The notes: generated by a model from the sequence alone, not told the origin. A stretch of DNA of 20,303 bases from Eubacterium sp. CAG:252 (GCA_000436535.1 FR886343.1:158735-179037); one strand, 5' to 3'; counted from the first letter of the stretch, positions 1 through 8,090 are shown. Program-made: numbers and translations.

Positions 1-29
1 CCCAATACCGGTAAGGAGGTGTAATTGAT

Positions 30-215
30 ATGGCTAAATGTGCAGTTTGCGAAAAAGGTGCTCACTTTGGTAATGCAGTGAGTCATTCTCATAGAAGATC
101 TAATAAGATTTGGAATTCTAACGTTAAGTCTGTTAGAGTTAAGGTTAACGGAGCAACAAAGAAGATGTATGTTTGCACTTCTTGCTTACGTTCAGGCAAA
201 GTAGAACGTGCCTAA
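30..215 (+). CDS. rpmB: 50S ribosomal protein L28
   Basis: Ribosomal protein L28, a component of the large ribosomal subunit. The 61-residue length and the N-terminal pattern MAKCAVCEKG followed by a basic body match the bacterial family. Two CxxC pairs are visible (Cys4/Cys7 and Cys49/Cys52). This is the zinc-binding form of L28 as opposed to the cysteine-free paralogue some bacteria carry. The start is set by a strong AAGGAGGT about nine bases upstream. The gene is followed by a candidate terminator, so it appears to be its own unit ahead of the asp23-like operon. The promoter lies outside the window. Identification is from sequence family recognition and is very secure. Confidence 0.97.
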   Translation: MAKCAVCEKGAHFGNAVSHSHRRSNKIWNSNVKSVRVKVNGATKKMYVCTSCLRSGKVERA

Positions 216-271
216 GAATAAATTTATAATTTATTTCTGCTATTAATTTTCGAAAATTTATATCAGTACAT

Positions 272-323
272 TAAAGTGAATTGCCCAGTTTAATAAAATT
301 GCGTGATTCACTTTATTTATTTT
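272..323 (+). terminator. Candidate rho-independent terminator after rpmB
   Basis: A perfect 10-bp inverted repeat, TAAAGTGAAT (272-281) and ATTCACTTTA (306-315), is followed directly by a T-rich run, TTTATTTT. The loop is long (24 nt) and the stem is AT-rich, so strength is uncertain. A weaker 8-bp AT-only hairpin lies just after the rpmB stop at about 217-235. Its position between rpmB and a separate promoter supports a transcription stop here. Confidence 0.6.
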
Positions 324-340
324 AGCTTTAATAGTATAAT
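312..340 (+). promoter_or_regulatory. Candidate sigma-A promoter for the asp23-fakA-recG unit
   Basis: A perfect TATAAT lies at 335-340. A weak -35 match, TTTATT (312-317), is placed 17 bp upstream and overlaps the tail of the terminator stem. Transcription would begin near 347 and give a leader of about 190 nt before the asp23-like start. The -10 is convincing but the -35 is poor, so the call rests mainly on the -10 and its position. Confidence 0.5.
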
Positions 341-346
341 GTCTAT

Positions 347-537
347 ATGATTAATTGTGTCTGCTATTCTTAGCTGTCGGTAAAGTTGCGTGTAGCCTTG
401 AATAGTAACATATTCGGAATTCGCAGATTATATGTGAAAGTTTTTTCCATAATGCGAGGAAAGTCTGGCTGCGTGGACTTTCTGCGATAGTGTCGCATAG
501 ATTCCTTAAAATACAAGTCGCAGTATGGAGGCTAGAT
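347..537 (+). promoter_or_regulatory. Structured 5' leader of the asp23-like gene
   Basis: This stretch holds no plausible gene but has several inverted repeats: ACATAT (408-413) with ATATGT (430-435), GAAAGTC (459-465) with GACTTTC (476-482), and TGCGA (483-487) with TCGCA (493-497). Alternative pairings also exist: TCGCAG (421-426) with CTGCGA (482-487), and ATGCGA (452-457) with TCGCAT (493-498). The competing pairings suggest a cis-acting RNA, but I recognise no known riboswitch or T-box motif. The ribosome site GGAG is at 527-530. Confidence 0.35.
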
Positions 538-897
538 ATGAATGGAATATTGAATAATGAGTTGGGTAAAGTATCTATCTCGAGTGAAGTTGTTGCCCAG
601 TATGCTGGTTCAACAGCAGTTGAGTGCTTTGGTATCGTTGGTATGGCAGCAGTGAGTATGAAGGATGGTCTTGTAAAGTTGTTAAAAGGAGACAGTCTTA
701 CAAGAGGTATCAAGGTTGAGATAGATAACGATAATAAGATAGAGTTAGACTTCCATGTTATCGTATCTTACGGCGTAAGTATTTCAACAGTTGCAGATAA
801 CCTTATTGAGAATGTAAAGTACAAAGTATCTGAATTCACAGGTCTTGAAATTAAGAAAATCAACATATATGTTGAAGGCGTGAGAGTTATAGATTAA
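538..897 (+). CDS. Asp23/Gls24 family envelope stress protein
   Basis: Asp23/Gls24 family protein (DUF322; YloU-like in Bacillus), 119 residues. The family is small, membrane-associated or cytoplasmic, and linked to cell-envelope homeostasis; its exact biochemistry is not settled. The family pattern is seen in GKVSISSEVVAQYAGSTAVE near the N-terminus, the GIVGMA motif, the central LDFHVIVSYGVSI strand and the C-terminal INIYVEGVRV. The start at 538 is chosen because GGAG (527-530) sits seven bases upstream; an in-frame ATG at 490 lacks a ribosome site and would add 16 non-conserved residues. It lies just upstream of the fakA-like gene, an arrangement common in Firmicutes (yloU-yloV). It is likely cotranscribed with fakA and recG from the promoter near 335. 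Confidence 0.93.
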   Translation: MNGILNNELGKVSISSEVVAQYAGSTAVECFGIVGMAAVSMKDGLVKLLKGDSLTRGIKVEIDNDNKIELDFHVIVSYGVSISTVADNLIENVKYKVSEFTGLEIKKINIYVEGVRVID

Positions 898-952
898 TTG
901 TTTAGTATAGAATTATTTACAGGCCTTTATTATGGCAGAATGGAGGAATAAA

Positions 953-2653
953 GTGGCTACTACTACTATAGATGCAGCACTTGTGCAGAAGATGTTTCTT
1001 GCAGGCGCTAAGAATCTTGAATCAAAGAAAGAATGGATTAATGACCTGAATGTGTTCCCTGTACCGGATGGTGATACAGGTACGAACATGACACTTACTA
1101 TTATGTCAGCAGCTAAGGAAGTGAGTGCTATTGCTAATCCTACTATGGAAAATCTTGCAAAGGCAATATCTACAGGTTCTTTAAGAGGAGCAAGAGGTAA
1201 TTCAGGTGTTATTCTTTCACAGCTTCTTAGAGGTTTTACTAAAGAAATGTCACAGGTTAAGGAAATAACTGTAAAGACACTTGCTGTTGCAACCAGCAGA
1301 GCTACAGAAACAGCTTATAAGGCTGTTATGAAGCCAAAGGAAGGAACTATTCTTACTGTTGCAAAGGGAGTTTCAGATAAGGCGGCTGAGATTGCTGATA
1401 CAGTTACAGACATAGAAGAGGCATTATCAGTTATTATAGATTATGCAGAGGAAGTTCTTGCAAAGACACCGGATATGCTGCCTGTATTAAAAGAGGCAGG
1501 AGTTGTTGACTCAGGCGGACAGGGACTTGTTGTAGTATTAAGAGGTCTTTATGATGCACTTACAGGAAAGGTTACAGACTTTACAATAACAGAGCCTAAT
1601 GCAGAATTTAAGGCTGGTTCAAGCATGCCGGGAAAGGGCGCTGCCATTGATAATGCAGATATTAAGTTTGGTTATTGTACAGAGTTCATTATTATGCTTG
1701 AGAAGCCATTTGATGAGAATACAGAGGCAGAATTCAAGAAGTTCCTTTCATCTATAGGTGATTCTATTGTATGCGTTAATCTTGATGATATTGTTAAGGT
1801 TCATGTACACACTAACCACCCAGGTCAGGCATTTGAAAAGGGTCTTGAGTATGGTCAGCTTACTAAGATGAAGGTTGACAATATGAGAGAAGAACATAAC
1901 CAGAAGGTTATTGCACAGTCTGAGTATCAGTCAGCAGTAGCGGCAGATGCAATGAAGAAGCGTGAGGAAGAAAAGGCTGAGAATACACCTAAGAAGGACT
2001 TTGGTTTTATCACTATAGCAGCAGGTGAAGGCCTTGCTGAGATATTCAAGGGGCTTGGTGTTGATGAAGTTATTCAAGGCGGACAGACTATGAATCCATC
2101 AACAGAGGATATTCTTAATGCGGCTGAGAAGATTAATGCAGACACAATATTTGTTCTTCCAAATAACAGTAATATTATTCTTGCATCTAATCAGGCAGCA
2201 TCTATCATTGAAGATAAGAAGCTTGTTGTTATACCAACAAAGACTATTCCTCAGGGTATAACAGCCATGATTAACTTTGAACTTACAAGAAATGCTAAAG
2301 AAAATGAAGAAGCTATGCTTGAGTCATTATCAACAGTTAAGTCAGGACAGCTCACATATGCAGTCAGAGATACATCTATTGATGGCAAGGAGATAAAGAA
2401 GGACAACTATCTTGGCCTTGGTGATAAAGGTCTTGCAGCCGTTGGAACAGATATGGATGATACAGCTCTTGCCATGCTTGCAGAGTTTGTTGATGAAGAA
2501 TCTGAACTTATCAGTGTATACTATGGCGAAGACATAGATGAGAGTAAGGCAGAAGAGTTAGTAAAGAAGATAGAAGAGAAGTTTGACGGAGTTGATGTTG
2601 AGCTTCAGTACGGCGGACAGCCAGTATACTATTATATAGTATCTGTAGAGTAA
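953..2653 (+). CDS. fakA: DhaL/DegV-like two-domain kinase (FakA/YloV family)
   Basis: A 566-residue FakA/YloV-type protein, predicted to phosphorylate fatty acids carried by a separate FakB (DegV) protein for phospholipid synthesis. The N-terminal DhaL nucleotide domain (about residues 1-200) shows PVPDGDTGTNM and GARGNSGVILSQLLRG, the Mg-ADP-binding signatures. A middle domain carries Cys242, His284 and His286 in FGYCTEF and VHVHTNHPG, matching the metal-ligand pattern known from staphylococcal FakA. The rest is the DegV-like C-terminal part. The start is taken as GTG at 953 because GGAGG (942-946) is six bases upstream; the ATG at 932 would place that site inside the gene. No fakB gene is in the window. 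The family assignment is secure; the fatty-acid kinase role is from family knowledge. Confidence 0.9.
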   Translation: MATTTIDAALVQKMFLAGAKNLESKKEWINDLNVFPVPDGDTGTNMTLTIMSAAKEVSAIANPTMENLAKAISTGSLRGARGNSGVILSQLLRGFTKEMSQVKEITVKTLAVATSRATETAYKAVMKPKEGTILTVAKGVSDKAAEIADTVTDIEEALSVIIDYAEEVLAKTPDMLPVLKEAGVVDSGGQGLVVVLRGLYDALTGKVTDFTITEPNAEFKAGSSMPGKGAAIDNADIKFGYCTEFIIMLEKPFDENTEAEFKKFLSSIGDSIVCVNLDDIVKVHVHTNHPGQAFEKGLEYGQLTKMKVDNMREEHNQKVIAQSEYQSAVAADAMKKREEEKAENTPKKDFGFITIAAGEGLAEIFKGLGVDEVIQGGQTMNPSTEDILNAAEKINADTIFVLPNNSNIILASNQAASIIEDKKLVVIPTKTIPQGITAMINFELTRNAKENEEAMLESLSTVKSGQLTYAVRDTSIDGKEIKKDNYLGLGDKGLAAVGTDMDDTALAMLAEFVDEESELISVYYGEDIDESKAEELVKKIEEKFDGVDVELQYGGQPVYYYIVSVE

Positions 2654-2696
2654 GCTGTTATATAACAAGTCTGAGACTATTATCTGAGGTTGATGT

Positions 2697-4754
2697 ATGG
2701 ATATTACACAATTAAAAGGAATAGGGGCTAAGACTGCTGCCAATCTGAACAGGCTTTCTGTATATACAGTAGAAGATCTCGTAAGATTATATCCTAGAGA
2801 CTATATTGTGTATGAGGAGCCTGTTTTTATTAATTCACTGGCAGACTGTGAAAAGCCGGTCGCAGCCATAGAAGCGACAGTTATAGCAAGCCCTAAGATA
2901 TATGGTAATGAGCGCAAGAGCATATTATCAGTAGTTGTAAAAGATGATAACTTAGATACTATTAAGTGTCTGTGGTATAATTCACTTTTTCTTAAGTCTA
3001 AGCTCAGGGTTGGGATGCATTATATATTCAGGGGCAGGATTGTTTTAAAGAATGGTGAGTATGTATTAGAACATCCGGATATGTATACAATGGCAGGCTA
3101 CAATGAGATTAAAAATCATATGTCGCCAGTGTATCCGCTGACAAAGGGACTGTCTAACAAGATTGTGACAAAGGCAGTAAAACAGGCGGTTGATGAATAT
3201 CTTGCAGGTATGGAGCATGAATTTATACCAGCATGTATTATGGATAAATATGGACTGTCAGAGCATAATAAAGCAATGCACAACATACATTTTCCAGAGT
3301 CTATGGAGGATTATGTTGATGCAAGGCACAGACTTGCTTTTGAGGAGTTCTTTTTATTCGTGCTTGCAACACTTAATCTTAAGTCAGCCAATGAGCGTAT
3401 TCCCAATTCATACATTATAAGAAATGATGAACGCACGGATGCATTTATAAAGAGCCTTCCCTACAGCCTTACAGGGGCGCAGATAAGAACGTGGGAAGAG
3501 ATTAAGGCTAATATGGCAGGAAAGCATGTTACAAGCAGGCTTATTCAGGGTGATGTAGGTTCGGGAAAGACGATAATCGCGATATTGTCGCTTATGAATA
3601 CAGCATTTGCAGGCTATCAGGCAGCTATGATGGTTCCGACAGAAGTACTTGCCAACCAGCAGTATGAGTCGATAACGACACTCTTTGATAAAGCTGGCAT
3701 AGACTTAAAGGTAGGTCTTCTTACAGGTTCGATGACACAGTCAGCCAAAAGAAAGGTATATAGGGAGCTTGAGTCTGGTGAGCTTGATATAGTTGTCGGT
3801 ACGCATGCTCTTATACAGGAAAATGTTGTATACAATAATCTTGCACTTGTAATAACAGATGAACAGCACAGGTTTGGTGTAAACCAGCGCAAGAGTTTTT
3901 CTGATAAAGGTGAAAATCCACATATTATCGTTATGAGTGCGACACCTATACCAAGAACGCTTGCGATTATACTGTATGGCGACCTTGATATTTCTATTAT
4001 TGATGAGCTTCCGGCGAACAGACTTCCAATTAAGAACTGTGTGGTTGATACTTCATACAGGATTAAGGCGTATGCATTTATAAGCAACCAGATAAAAGAG
4101 GGAAGGCAGTGCTATGTCATATGTCCTATGGTTGAGGAAAGTGAGAATATTGAGGCAGAAAATGTAGTTGACTATGCTGCAAAGTTAAGGAAAGCCATAC
4201 CAACGGCACGCATAGATTATCTGCATGGAAAGATGAAGCCGTCACAGAAAAATGAAATTATGGAAAAGTTTGTACGTGGCGATACGGATGTTCTTGTTTC
4301 AACAACTGTTATTGAGGTAGGTGTCAATGTTCCAAACAGTACGGTTATGATGGTCGAGAATTCTGAGAGATTCGGGCTTGCACAGCTTCATCAGTTAAGA
4401 GGCAGGGTAGGACGTGGAAAGCACCAGTCTTACTGTATATTTGTGACTGTTGCCAAGTCAAAGCAGATAAAGCAGAGACTTGAAATTCTTAACAAGTCCA
4501 ACGATGGTTTTAAGATAGCAGAGGAGGACCTTAAGTTAAGGGGGCCCGGCGACTTTTTCGGCATAAGGCAGAGCGGCGATTTTGACTTTGGTATAGCTGA
4601 TATATATACCGATGCGGCTACATTAAAGGAGGCATCTGATGCGGCGAAGAGCATAGTGGATGGTCTTGTAAATGTAGATACAGAGCAGTATGGTTACTTA
4701 AAAGCAAAGGTGGATGAATATACAGTTAAATGTCTTGAGAAGATTAATCTATAG
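2697..4754 (+). CDS. recG: ATP-dependent DNA helicase RecG
   Basis: RecG, the superfamily 2 helicase that remodels stalled replication forks and Holliday junctions. At 685 residues it has the usual length. The N-terminal wedge/OB-fold part is followed by the helicase core: Walker A GDVGSGKT at residues 285-292, the DEQH box at 388-391, then MSATPIPRTL, the motif VSTTVIEVGVNVPN and the QLRGRVGRG motif VI. The C-terminal block LKLRGPGDFFGIRQSG is typical. GAGG (2686-2689) is seven bases before the ATG. It follows fakA by 43 bp, so it is likely cotranscribed. In many relatives rsmD and coaD follow; here a small unknown gene and a transporter do. The stop codon overlaps the first copy of a 12-bp direct repeat. 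Confidence 0.97.
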   Translation: MDITQLKGIGAKTAANLNRLSVYTVEDLVRLYPRDYIVYEEPVFINSLADCEKPVAAIEATVIASPKIYGNERKSILSVVVKDDNLDTIKCLWYNSLFLKSKLRVGMHYIFRGRIVLKNGEYVLEHPDMYTMAGYNEIKNHMSPVYPLTKGLSNKIVTKAVKQAVDEYLAGMEHEFIPACIMDKYGLSEHNKAMHNIHFPESMEDYVDARHRLAFEEFFLFVLATLNLKSANERIPNSYIIRNDERTDAFIKSLPYSLTGAQIRTWEEIKANMAGKHVTSRLIQGDVGSGKTIIAILSLMNTAFAGYQAAMMVPTEVLANQQYESITTLFDKAGIDLKVGLLTGSMTQSAKRKVYRELESGELDIVVGTHALIQENVVYNNLALVITDEQHRFGVNQRKSFSDKGENPHIIVMSATPIPRTLAIILYGDLDISIIDELPANRLPIKNCVVDTSYRIKAYAFISNQIKEGRQCYVICPMVEESENIEAENVVDYAAKLRKAIPTARIDYLHGKMKPSQKNEIMEKFVRGDTDVLVSTTVIEVGVNVPNSTVMMVENSERFGLAQLHQLRGRVGRGKHQSYCIFVTVAKSKQIKQRLEILNKSNDGFKIAEEDLKLRGPGDFFGIRQSGDFDFGIADIYTDAATLKEASDAAKSIVDGLVNVDTEQYGYLKAKVDEYTVKCLEKINL

Positions 4755-4859
4755 AAATGAGGATAGTGTGAAAAATGAATTTTTCACACGCAAGATTTGT
4801 GTCTGCGCGCACTTGGCACAAACTTGTTATGCGCAGAAAACGTGCGCAGAAATGAGGAT
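4753..4859 (+). repeat. Structured insert between 12-bp direct repeats
   Basis: AGAAATGAGGAT occurs at 4753-4764 (overlapping the recG stop) and again at 4848-4859. The 83 bp between them include a perfect 10-bp hairpin, GTGTGAAAAA (4766-4775) with TTTTTCACAC (4780-4789), and a GC-rich part where TCTGCGC (4802-4808) can pair with GCGCAGA at 4831-4837 or at 4844-4850. The second repeat copy supplies GAGG, the probable ribosome site of the next gene. The pattern fits a small mobile or repeated element with a target duplication, or a local duplication; one sequence cannot decide. Confidence 0.45.
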
Positions 4860-4863
4860 TATT

Positions 4864-5094
4864 ATGCGACAGATGGAATTCACAATGAGCAGACCTAATC
4901 TTGTCAAGCCGGGCGATGAGGTTGAGATTACAGAAGGAAAGCTTCCAAGCAGCTATTATTATACTATTGAGCCGGCAGTTGCGATGTCTGGCAATTATTC
5001 AACACCAGAGAGATTAAAGTCAAGACATGGCATTGTTAAAGAAGTCGGAGAGACAAGCAGGGGATATTATGTCCTTGCTGAGTTTGATGAATAA
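4864..5094 (+). CDS. Hypothetical small protein, possible SH3-like fold
   Basis: I do not recognise this 76-residue protein. The start at 4864 is preferred because GAGG (4854-4857) lies six bases upstream. The open frame continues upstream through the structured insert and into the end of recG, but that extension looks spurious. Other in-frame ATG codons at 4873 and 4885 are possible. The sequence has no membrane segment or signal peptide. Its C-terminal half, with HGIVKEVGETSRGYYVLAEF, has the Val/Gly spacing of small SH3-like or KOW-like beta barrels, which is only a resemblance. It sits 26 bp before the SNF transporter and could be cotranscribed with it. It is probably a real gene, given the ribosome site and codon use like its neighbours. 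Confidence 0.7.
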   Translation: MRQMEFTMSRPNLVKPGDEVEITEGKLPSSYYYTIEPAVAMSGNYSTPERLKSRHGIVKEVGETSRGYYVLAEFDE

Positions 5095-5120
5095 ATAAAA
5101 GAAAGGTCTGGATATTAATA

Positions 5121-6479
5121 ATGAATAAAAAAGAGAGAGGAAGTTTTACGGGAGGAATAGGTTTTGTCCTTGCTGCTGCCGGCAGTGCAGTTGGTCTTGG
5201 TAACTTATGGAGATTTCCGTACCTTGCAGCACAGTATGGTGGTGGTATATTTATTCTTGTATACATTATACTTGCATTGACATTTGGTTTTACACTTATG
5301 ACAACAGAGATAGCTATAGGAAGAAAGACAAAGTTAAGTCCTACAAGAGCCTATAGCGAAGTCAATAAAAAGTTCGGTTTTATAGGACCTATAGCGTTCA
5401 TAATTCCTGTTATTATTCTTCCATATTACTGTGTAATAGGCGGATGGGTTACAAAGTATGTGACAGTATTTGCAACTGGACAGAATATTGCAGCTGCCGA
5501 TGATTCATTTTTTGGCAGCTTTGTAAGTCAGGAATGGTCACCACTTGTATTTTTTATAATATTCCTTGGACTTACATCACTTATCGTTATACTTGGTGTT
5601 GAAAAGGGAATTGAAAAAGTGAGTAAGTTCCTTATGCCTGTACTTATAGTGCTTGCTATTGTCATATGTATATATGTTATTACAATTCCGGGTTCATCAG
5701 AGGGTATAAAGTATTATCTTCTTCCTGATTTCAGTAAGTTTTCTTTCAAGACAGTATGTGCAGCCATGGGACAGATGTTTTACTCTATGAGCCTTGCCAT
5801 GGGTATTATGATAACTTATGGTTCGTATACAAGAGATGATGTAAGTCTTGTAAAGTCTGTAAATCAGATAGAAATATTTGATACAGGCATAGCACTTCTT
5901 GCTGGTATGATGGTAGTTCCTGCTGTATATATATTCAGCGGTGAAGCTGGTACACAGGCAAGTGGAGCTGGTCTTATGTTTGTAACACTTCCTAAGGTGT
6001 TTGGACAGATGACAGCAGGAAGAATTATCGGATTTTTATTCTTTGCACTTGTATTCTTTGCAGCGCTTACAAGCTCTGTTTCAGTCATGGAAGCAATAAC
6101 ATCGATGATTATGGATAGATTCGGAATAAGCCGTATCAAGGCATGTGTGGGAATAATTATATTCTCAGTACTCCTTGGAATACCTTGTTCACTTGGTAAT
6201 GGAGTATGGGCAGATATAACTATACTGGGAATGGATTTCCTTACATTCTGTGACTTTATAAGTAACAGCCTGCTTCTTCCAGTTGTTGCGTTCCTTACAT
6301 GTATACTTATCGGATGGTTTGCAAAGCCTGAGTATGTTATCAATGAAGCGACAAAGAATGGCGAAACATTTAAGAGAGAGCTTATATACAGAGTCATGGT
6401 TAAGTATATAGCACCAGTGCTTCTGCTTATCATACTTATATTCTATACACTTGCACAGTTCGGTGTTATAAGTTATTAA
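5121..6479 (+). CDS. Sodium-dependent transporter, neurotransmitter:sodium symporter (SNF) family
   Basis: A 452-residue integral membrane protein of the neurotransmitter:sodium symporter family (LeuT/MhsT/TnaT-like), predicted to couple Na+ entry to uptake of an amino acid or similar small molecule. The family signature is at the N-terminus: GFVLAAAGSAVGLGNLWRFP, where GLGNLWRFP (residues 25-33) covers the unwound part of TM1 that binds Na+ and substrate. Around 11-12 hydrophobic segments follow, ending in a helix near LLLIILIFYTLAQFGV. The length is typical of short bacterial members. The substrate cannot be told from sequence. The ribosome site is weak (CTGGA about eight bases upstream), but the N-terminus begins as expected for the family. 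A palindromic terminator-like structure follows. Confidence 0.95.
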   Translation: MNKKERGSFTGGIGFVLAAAGSAVGLGNLWRFPYLAAQYGGGIFILVYIILALTFGFTLMTTEIAIGRKTKLSPTRAYSEVNKKFGFIGPIAFIIPVIILPYYCVIGGWVTKYVTVFATGQNIAAADDSFFGSFVSQEWSPLVFFIIFLGLTSLIVILGVEKGIEKVSKFLMPVLIVLAIVICIYVITIPGSSEGIKYYLLPDFSKFSFKTVCAAMGQMFYSMSLAMGIMITYGSYTRDDVSLVKSVNQIEIFDTGIALLAGMMVVPAVYIFSGEAGTQASGAGLMFVTLPKVFGQMTAGRIIGFLFFALVFFAALTSSVSVMEAITSMIMDRFGISRIKACVGIIIFSVLLGIPCSLGNGVWADITILGMDFLTFCDFISNSLLLPVVAFLTCILIGWFAKPEYVINEATKNGETFKRELIYRVMVKYIAPVLLLIILIFYTLAQFGVISY

Positions 6480-6496
6480 ACCGCCTCAATATGGCA

Positions 6497-6528
6497 ATCA
6501 TAATTATATTACCTCCTGAATATACATT
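6497..6528 (+). promoter_or_regulatory. Candidate sigma-E-type promoter of spoIVA
   Basis: TATACATT (6521-6528) matches the sporulation sigma-E -10 consensus CATACANT at all but one defined base. ATCATAAT (6497-6504) resembles the -35 GTCATATT at six of eight positions, with a slightly long spacer of 16 bp. Transcription would begin near 6535, inside the right arm of the palindrome. spoIVA is a sigma-E gene in known spore formers; the promoter call itself is inference from one sequence. Confidence 0.4.
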
Positions 6529-6554
6529 TATAAGTGTATATTCAGGAGGTTTTT
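6511..6554 (+). terminator. Long palindrome: terminator of the transporter gene that contains the spoIVA ribosome site
   Basis: ACCTCCTGAATATACA (6511-6526) and TGTATATTCAGGAGGT (6535-6550) form a perfect 16-bp inverted repeat around an 8-nt centre, and four more T residues follow (6551-6554). In RNA read from the transporter side this is an intrinsic terminator. The right arm contains AGGAGGT (6544-6550), the spoIVA ribosome site, which would be fully paired with ACCTCCT of the left arm. Confidence 0.75.
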
Positions 6555-6557
6555 GTT

Positions 6558-8054
6558 ATGGATGGAAATAGACCTTATACAGACACAGGTTTTGATATGT
6601 ACAACGACATAAAGCTTCGTACCAACGGTGAGATATACCTTGGCGTTGTTGGTCCTGTAAGAACGGGTAAGTCGACATTTATAAGAAGATTTATGGAAAT
6701 GTGTGTGCTGCCTGTCATGCAGGATGAAAATGAAAAAAGAAGGGCGGTTGACGAACTTCCACAGGCATCTGGTGGTACAACGATTATGACAACAGAGCCT
6801 AAGTTTATACCTAAGGAAGCGGCACTTATATCACCGTATGACGACATATGCATAAAAGTACGACTTGTAGACTGCGTTGGATATATGATAAATGGGGCTA
6901 ACGGACATATGGAAAACGGCGTTGAGAGAATGGTAAAAACGCCTTGGACAAAAGAGGAGATAACATTTTCAAAGGCAGCAGAAACAGGAACCAGAAAGGT
7001 TATTACAGAACACTCTACTATCGGCATAGTTGTGACTACTGACGGAAGCATAACAGGAATAGAAAGAAGCGACTATATTCCAGCGGAGGAGAAGACAATA
7101 AAAGAGCTGAAAGAAATTAATAAGCCATTTGTTGTGCTTCTTAATTGTGTCAAGCCATATTCCAAGGAGGCGGCAGCGCTGGCAAATGAGATGTCGGATA
7201 AATATGATGTATCAGTCATTCCTGTAAACTGCGACCAGTTAAAGCAGGAGGATGTCAACAGGATATTTGAAAATATATTAAAAGAATTTCCGGTAAAGCA
7301 GATAGATTTCCATACGCCTGCGTGGACAGAAGTGCTTCCATCACAGCACTGGTTAAAGAAAGAGCTGTGTCAGGTGGCAGCACAGGTACTTGACGATATA
7401 AGCACGATAAAAGATGCGGATAAGTATGAATATAATACAGATAATAAGTACATAAAACAGCTTACGATAAGTGATGTCAATATGGCGGAGGGACTTGTAA
7501 GTGTTGATTACGATATGAATCAGGGCATATATTATGATATATTAAGCGAGCTTACGGGAACTGATATAAGGAATGAATATGAGCTTGTGAGTACGATAAA
7601 AGAACTTTCAGTAAAGAGGAAAGAGTATGAGGGGATAGGTGATGCCATGGCACAGGTGAACCTGTCAGGTTTTGGCGTTGTGACGCCTGTAAGAAGTGCT
7701 ATTGAACTTGATGAACCTGTTGTAATAAAGAATGGCAGTAAATATGGTGTTAAGATAAAGGCAAGAGTGCCTTCGGTCAATCTCTTAAAAACACAGATAA
7801 ATGTTGAGATTGCACCTATAGTCGGTACAAAAAATCAGGCGGATGACCTGATTAACTATATTAAGGATAACACCAGTGATAATCCTGACGGCATATGGGA
7901 TACTAATATATTTGGAAAGACAATCGAACAGATAGTTGATGATGGCATATATGAAAAGACACACAATATAACGAAAGAAAATATGGATAAGATAAGCGAA
8001 ACGATTGAAAAGGTTATGAATGAGAATTCGGGACTTGTATGTCTGATTGTATAA
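6558..8054 (+). CDS. spoIVA: Stage IV sporulation protein A, spore-coat basement ATPase
   Basis: SpoIVA, the TRAFAC-class ATPase that polymerises on the forespore surface as the base for the spore coat. At 498 residues it matches the family. The N-terminal ATPase shows Walker A GPVRTGKST at residues 32-40 (Lys38), SGGTTIMTTEPKFIP with the conserved sensor threonines, and LVDCVGYM with Asp105 as the Walker B acid. These lie about eight residues later than in the Bacillus protein because of a longer N-terminus. The C-terminal region that anchors to SpoVM-marked membrane is present. The start at 6558 is set by AGGAGGT seven bases upstream; a frame opening at 6534 begins inside the palindrome. 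Mother-cell expression under sigma-E is expected. Presence with yqfC and yqfD suggests a sporulating lineage. Confidence 0.97.
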   Translation: MDGNRPYTDTGFDMYNDIKLRTNGEIYLGVVGPVRTGKSTFIRRFMEMCVLPVMQDENEKRRAVDELPQASGGTTIMTTEPKFIPKEAALISPYDDICIKVRLVDCVGYMINGANGHMENGVERMVKTPWTKEEITFSKAAETGTRKVITEHSTIGIVVTTDGSITGIERSDYIPAEEKTIKELKEINKPFVVLLNCVKPYSKEAAALANEMSDKYDVSVIPVNCDQLKQEDVNRIFENILKEFPVKQIDFHTPAWTEVLPSQHWLKKELCQVAAQVLDDISTIKDADKYEYNTDNKYIKQLTISDVNMAEGLVSVDYDMNQGIYYDILSELTGTDIRNEYELVSTIKELSVKRKEYEGIGDAMAQVNLSGFGVVTPVRSAIELDEPVVIKNGSKYGVKIKARVPSVNLLKTQINVEIAPIVGTKNQADDLINYIKDNTSDNPDGIWDTNIFGKTIEQIVDDGIYEKTHNITKENMDKISETIEKVMNENSGLVCLIV

Positions 8055-8061
8055 CCGGTGC

Positions 8062-8090
8062 TTGATTGTATGAGAGAATTCTGATAAAAT
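8062..8090 (+). promoter_or_regulatory. Sigma-A promoter with extended -10 for apt-deoD
   Basis: TTGATT (8062-8067) and TAAAAT (8085-8090) are 17 bp apart, and TG at 8082-8083 gives an extended -10. A dyad, ATTAATT (8089-8095) and AATTAAT (8098-8104), covers the expected transcription start near 8097 and might be an operator. I see no clear terminator between spoIVA and this promoter. Confidence 0.8.

Noticed and set aside
456..465. GAGGAAAGTC, the conserved 5' core word of RNase P RNA
   Set aside because: The other conserved RNase P blocks and the needed length of about 350 nt are absent. The word is explained by the GAAAGTC/GACTTTC hairpin of the leader.
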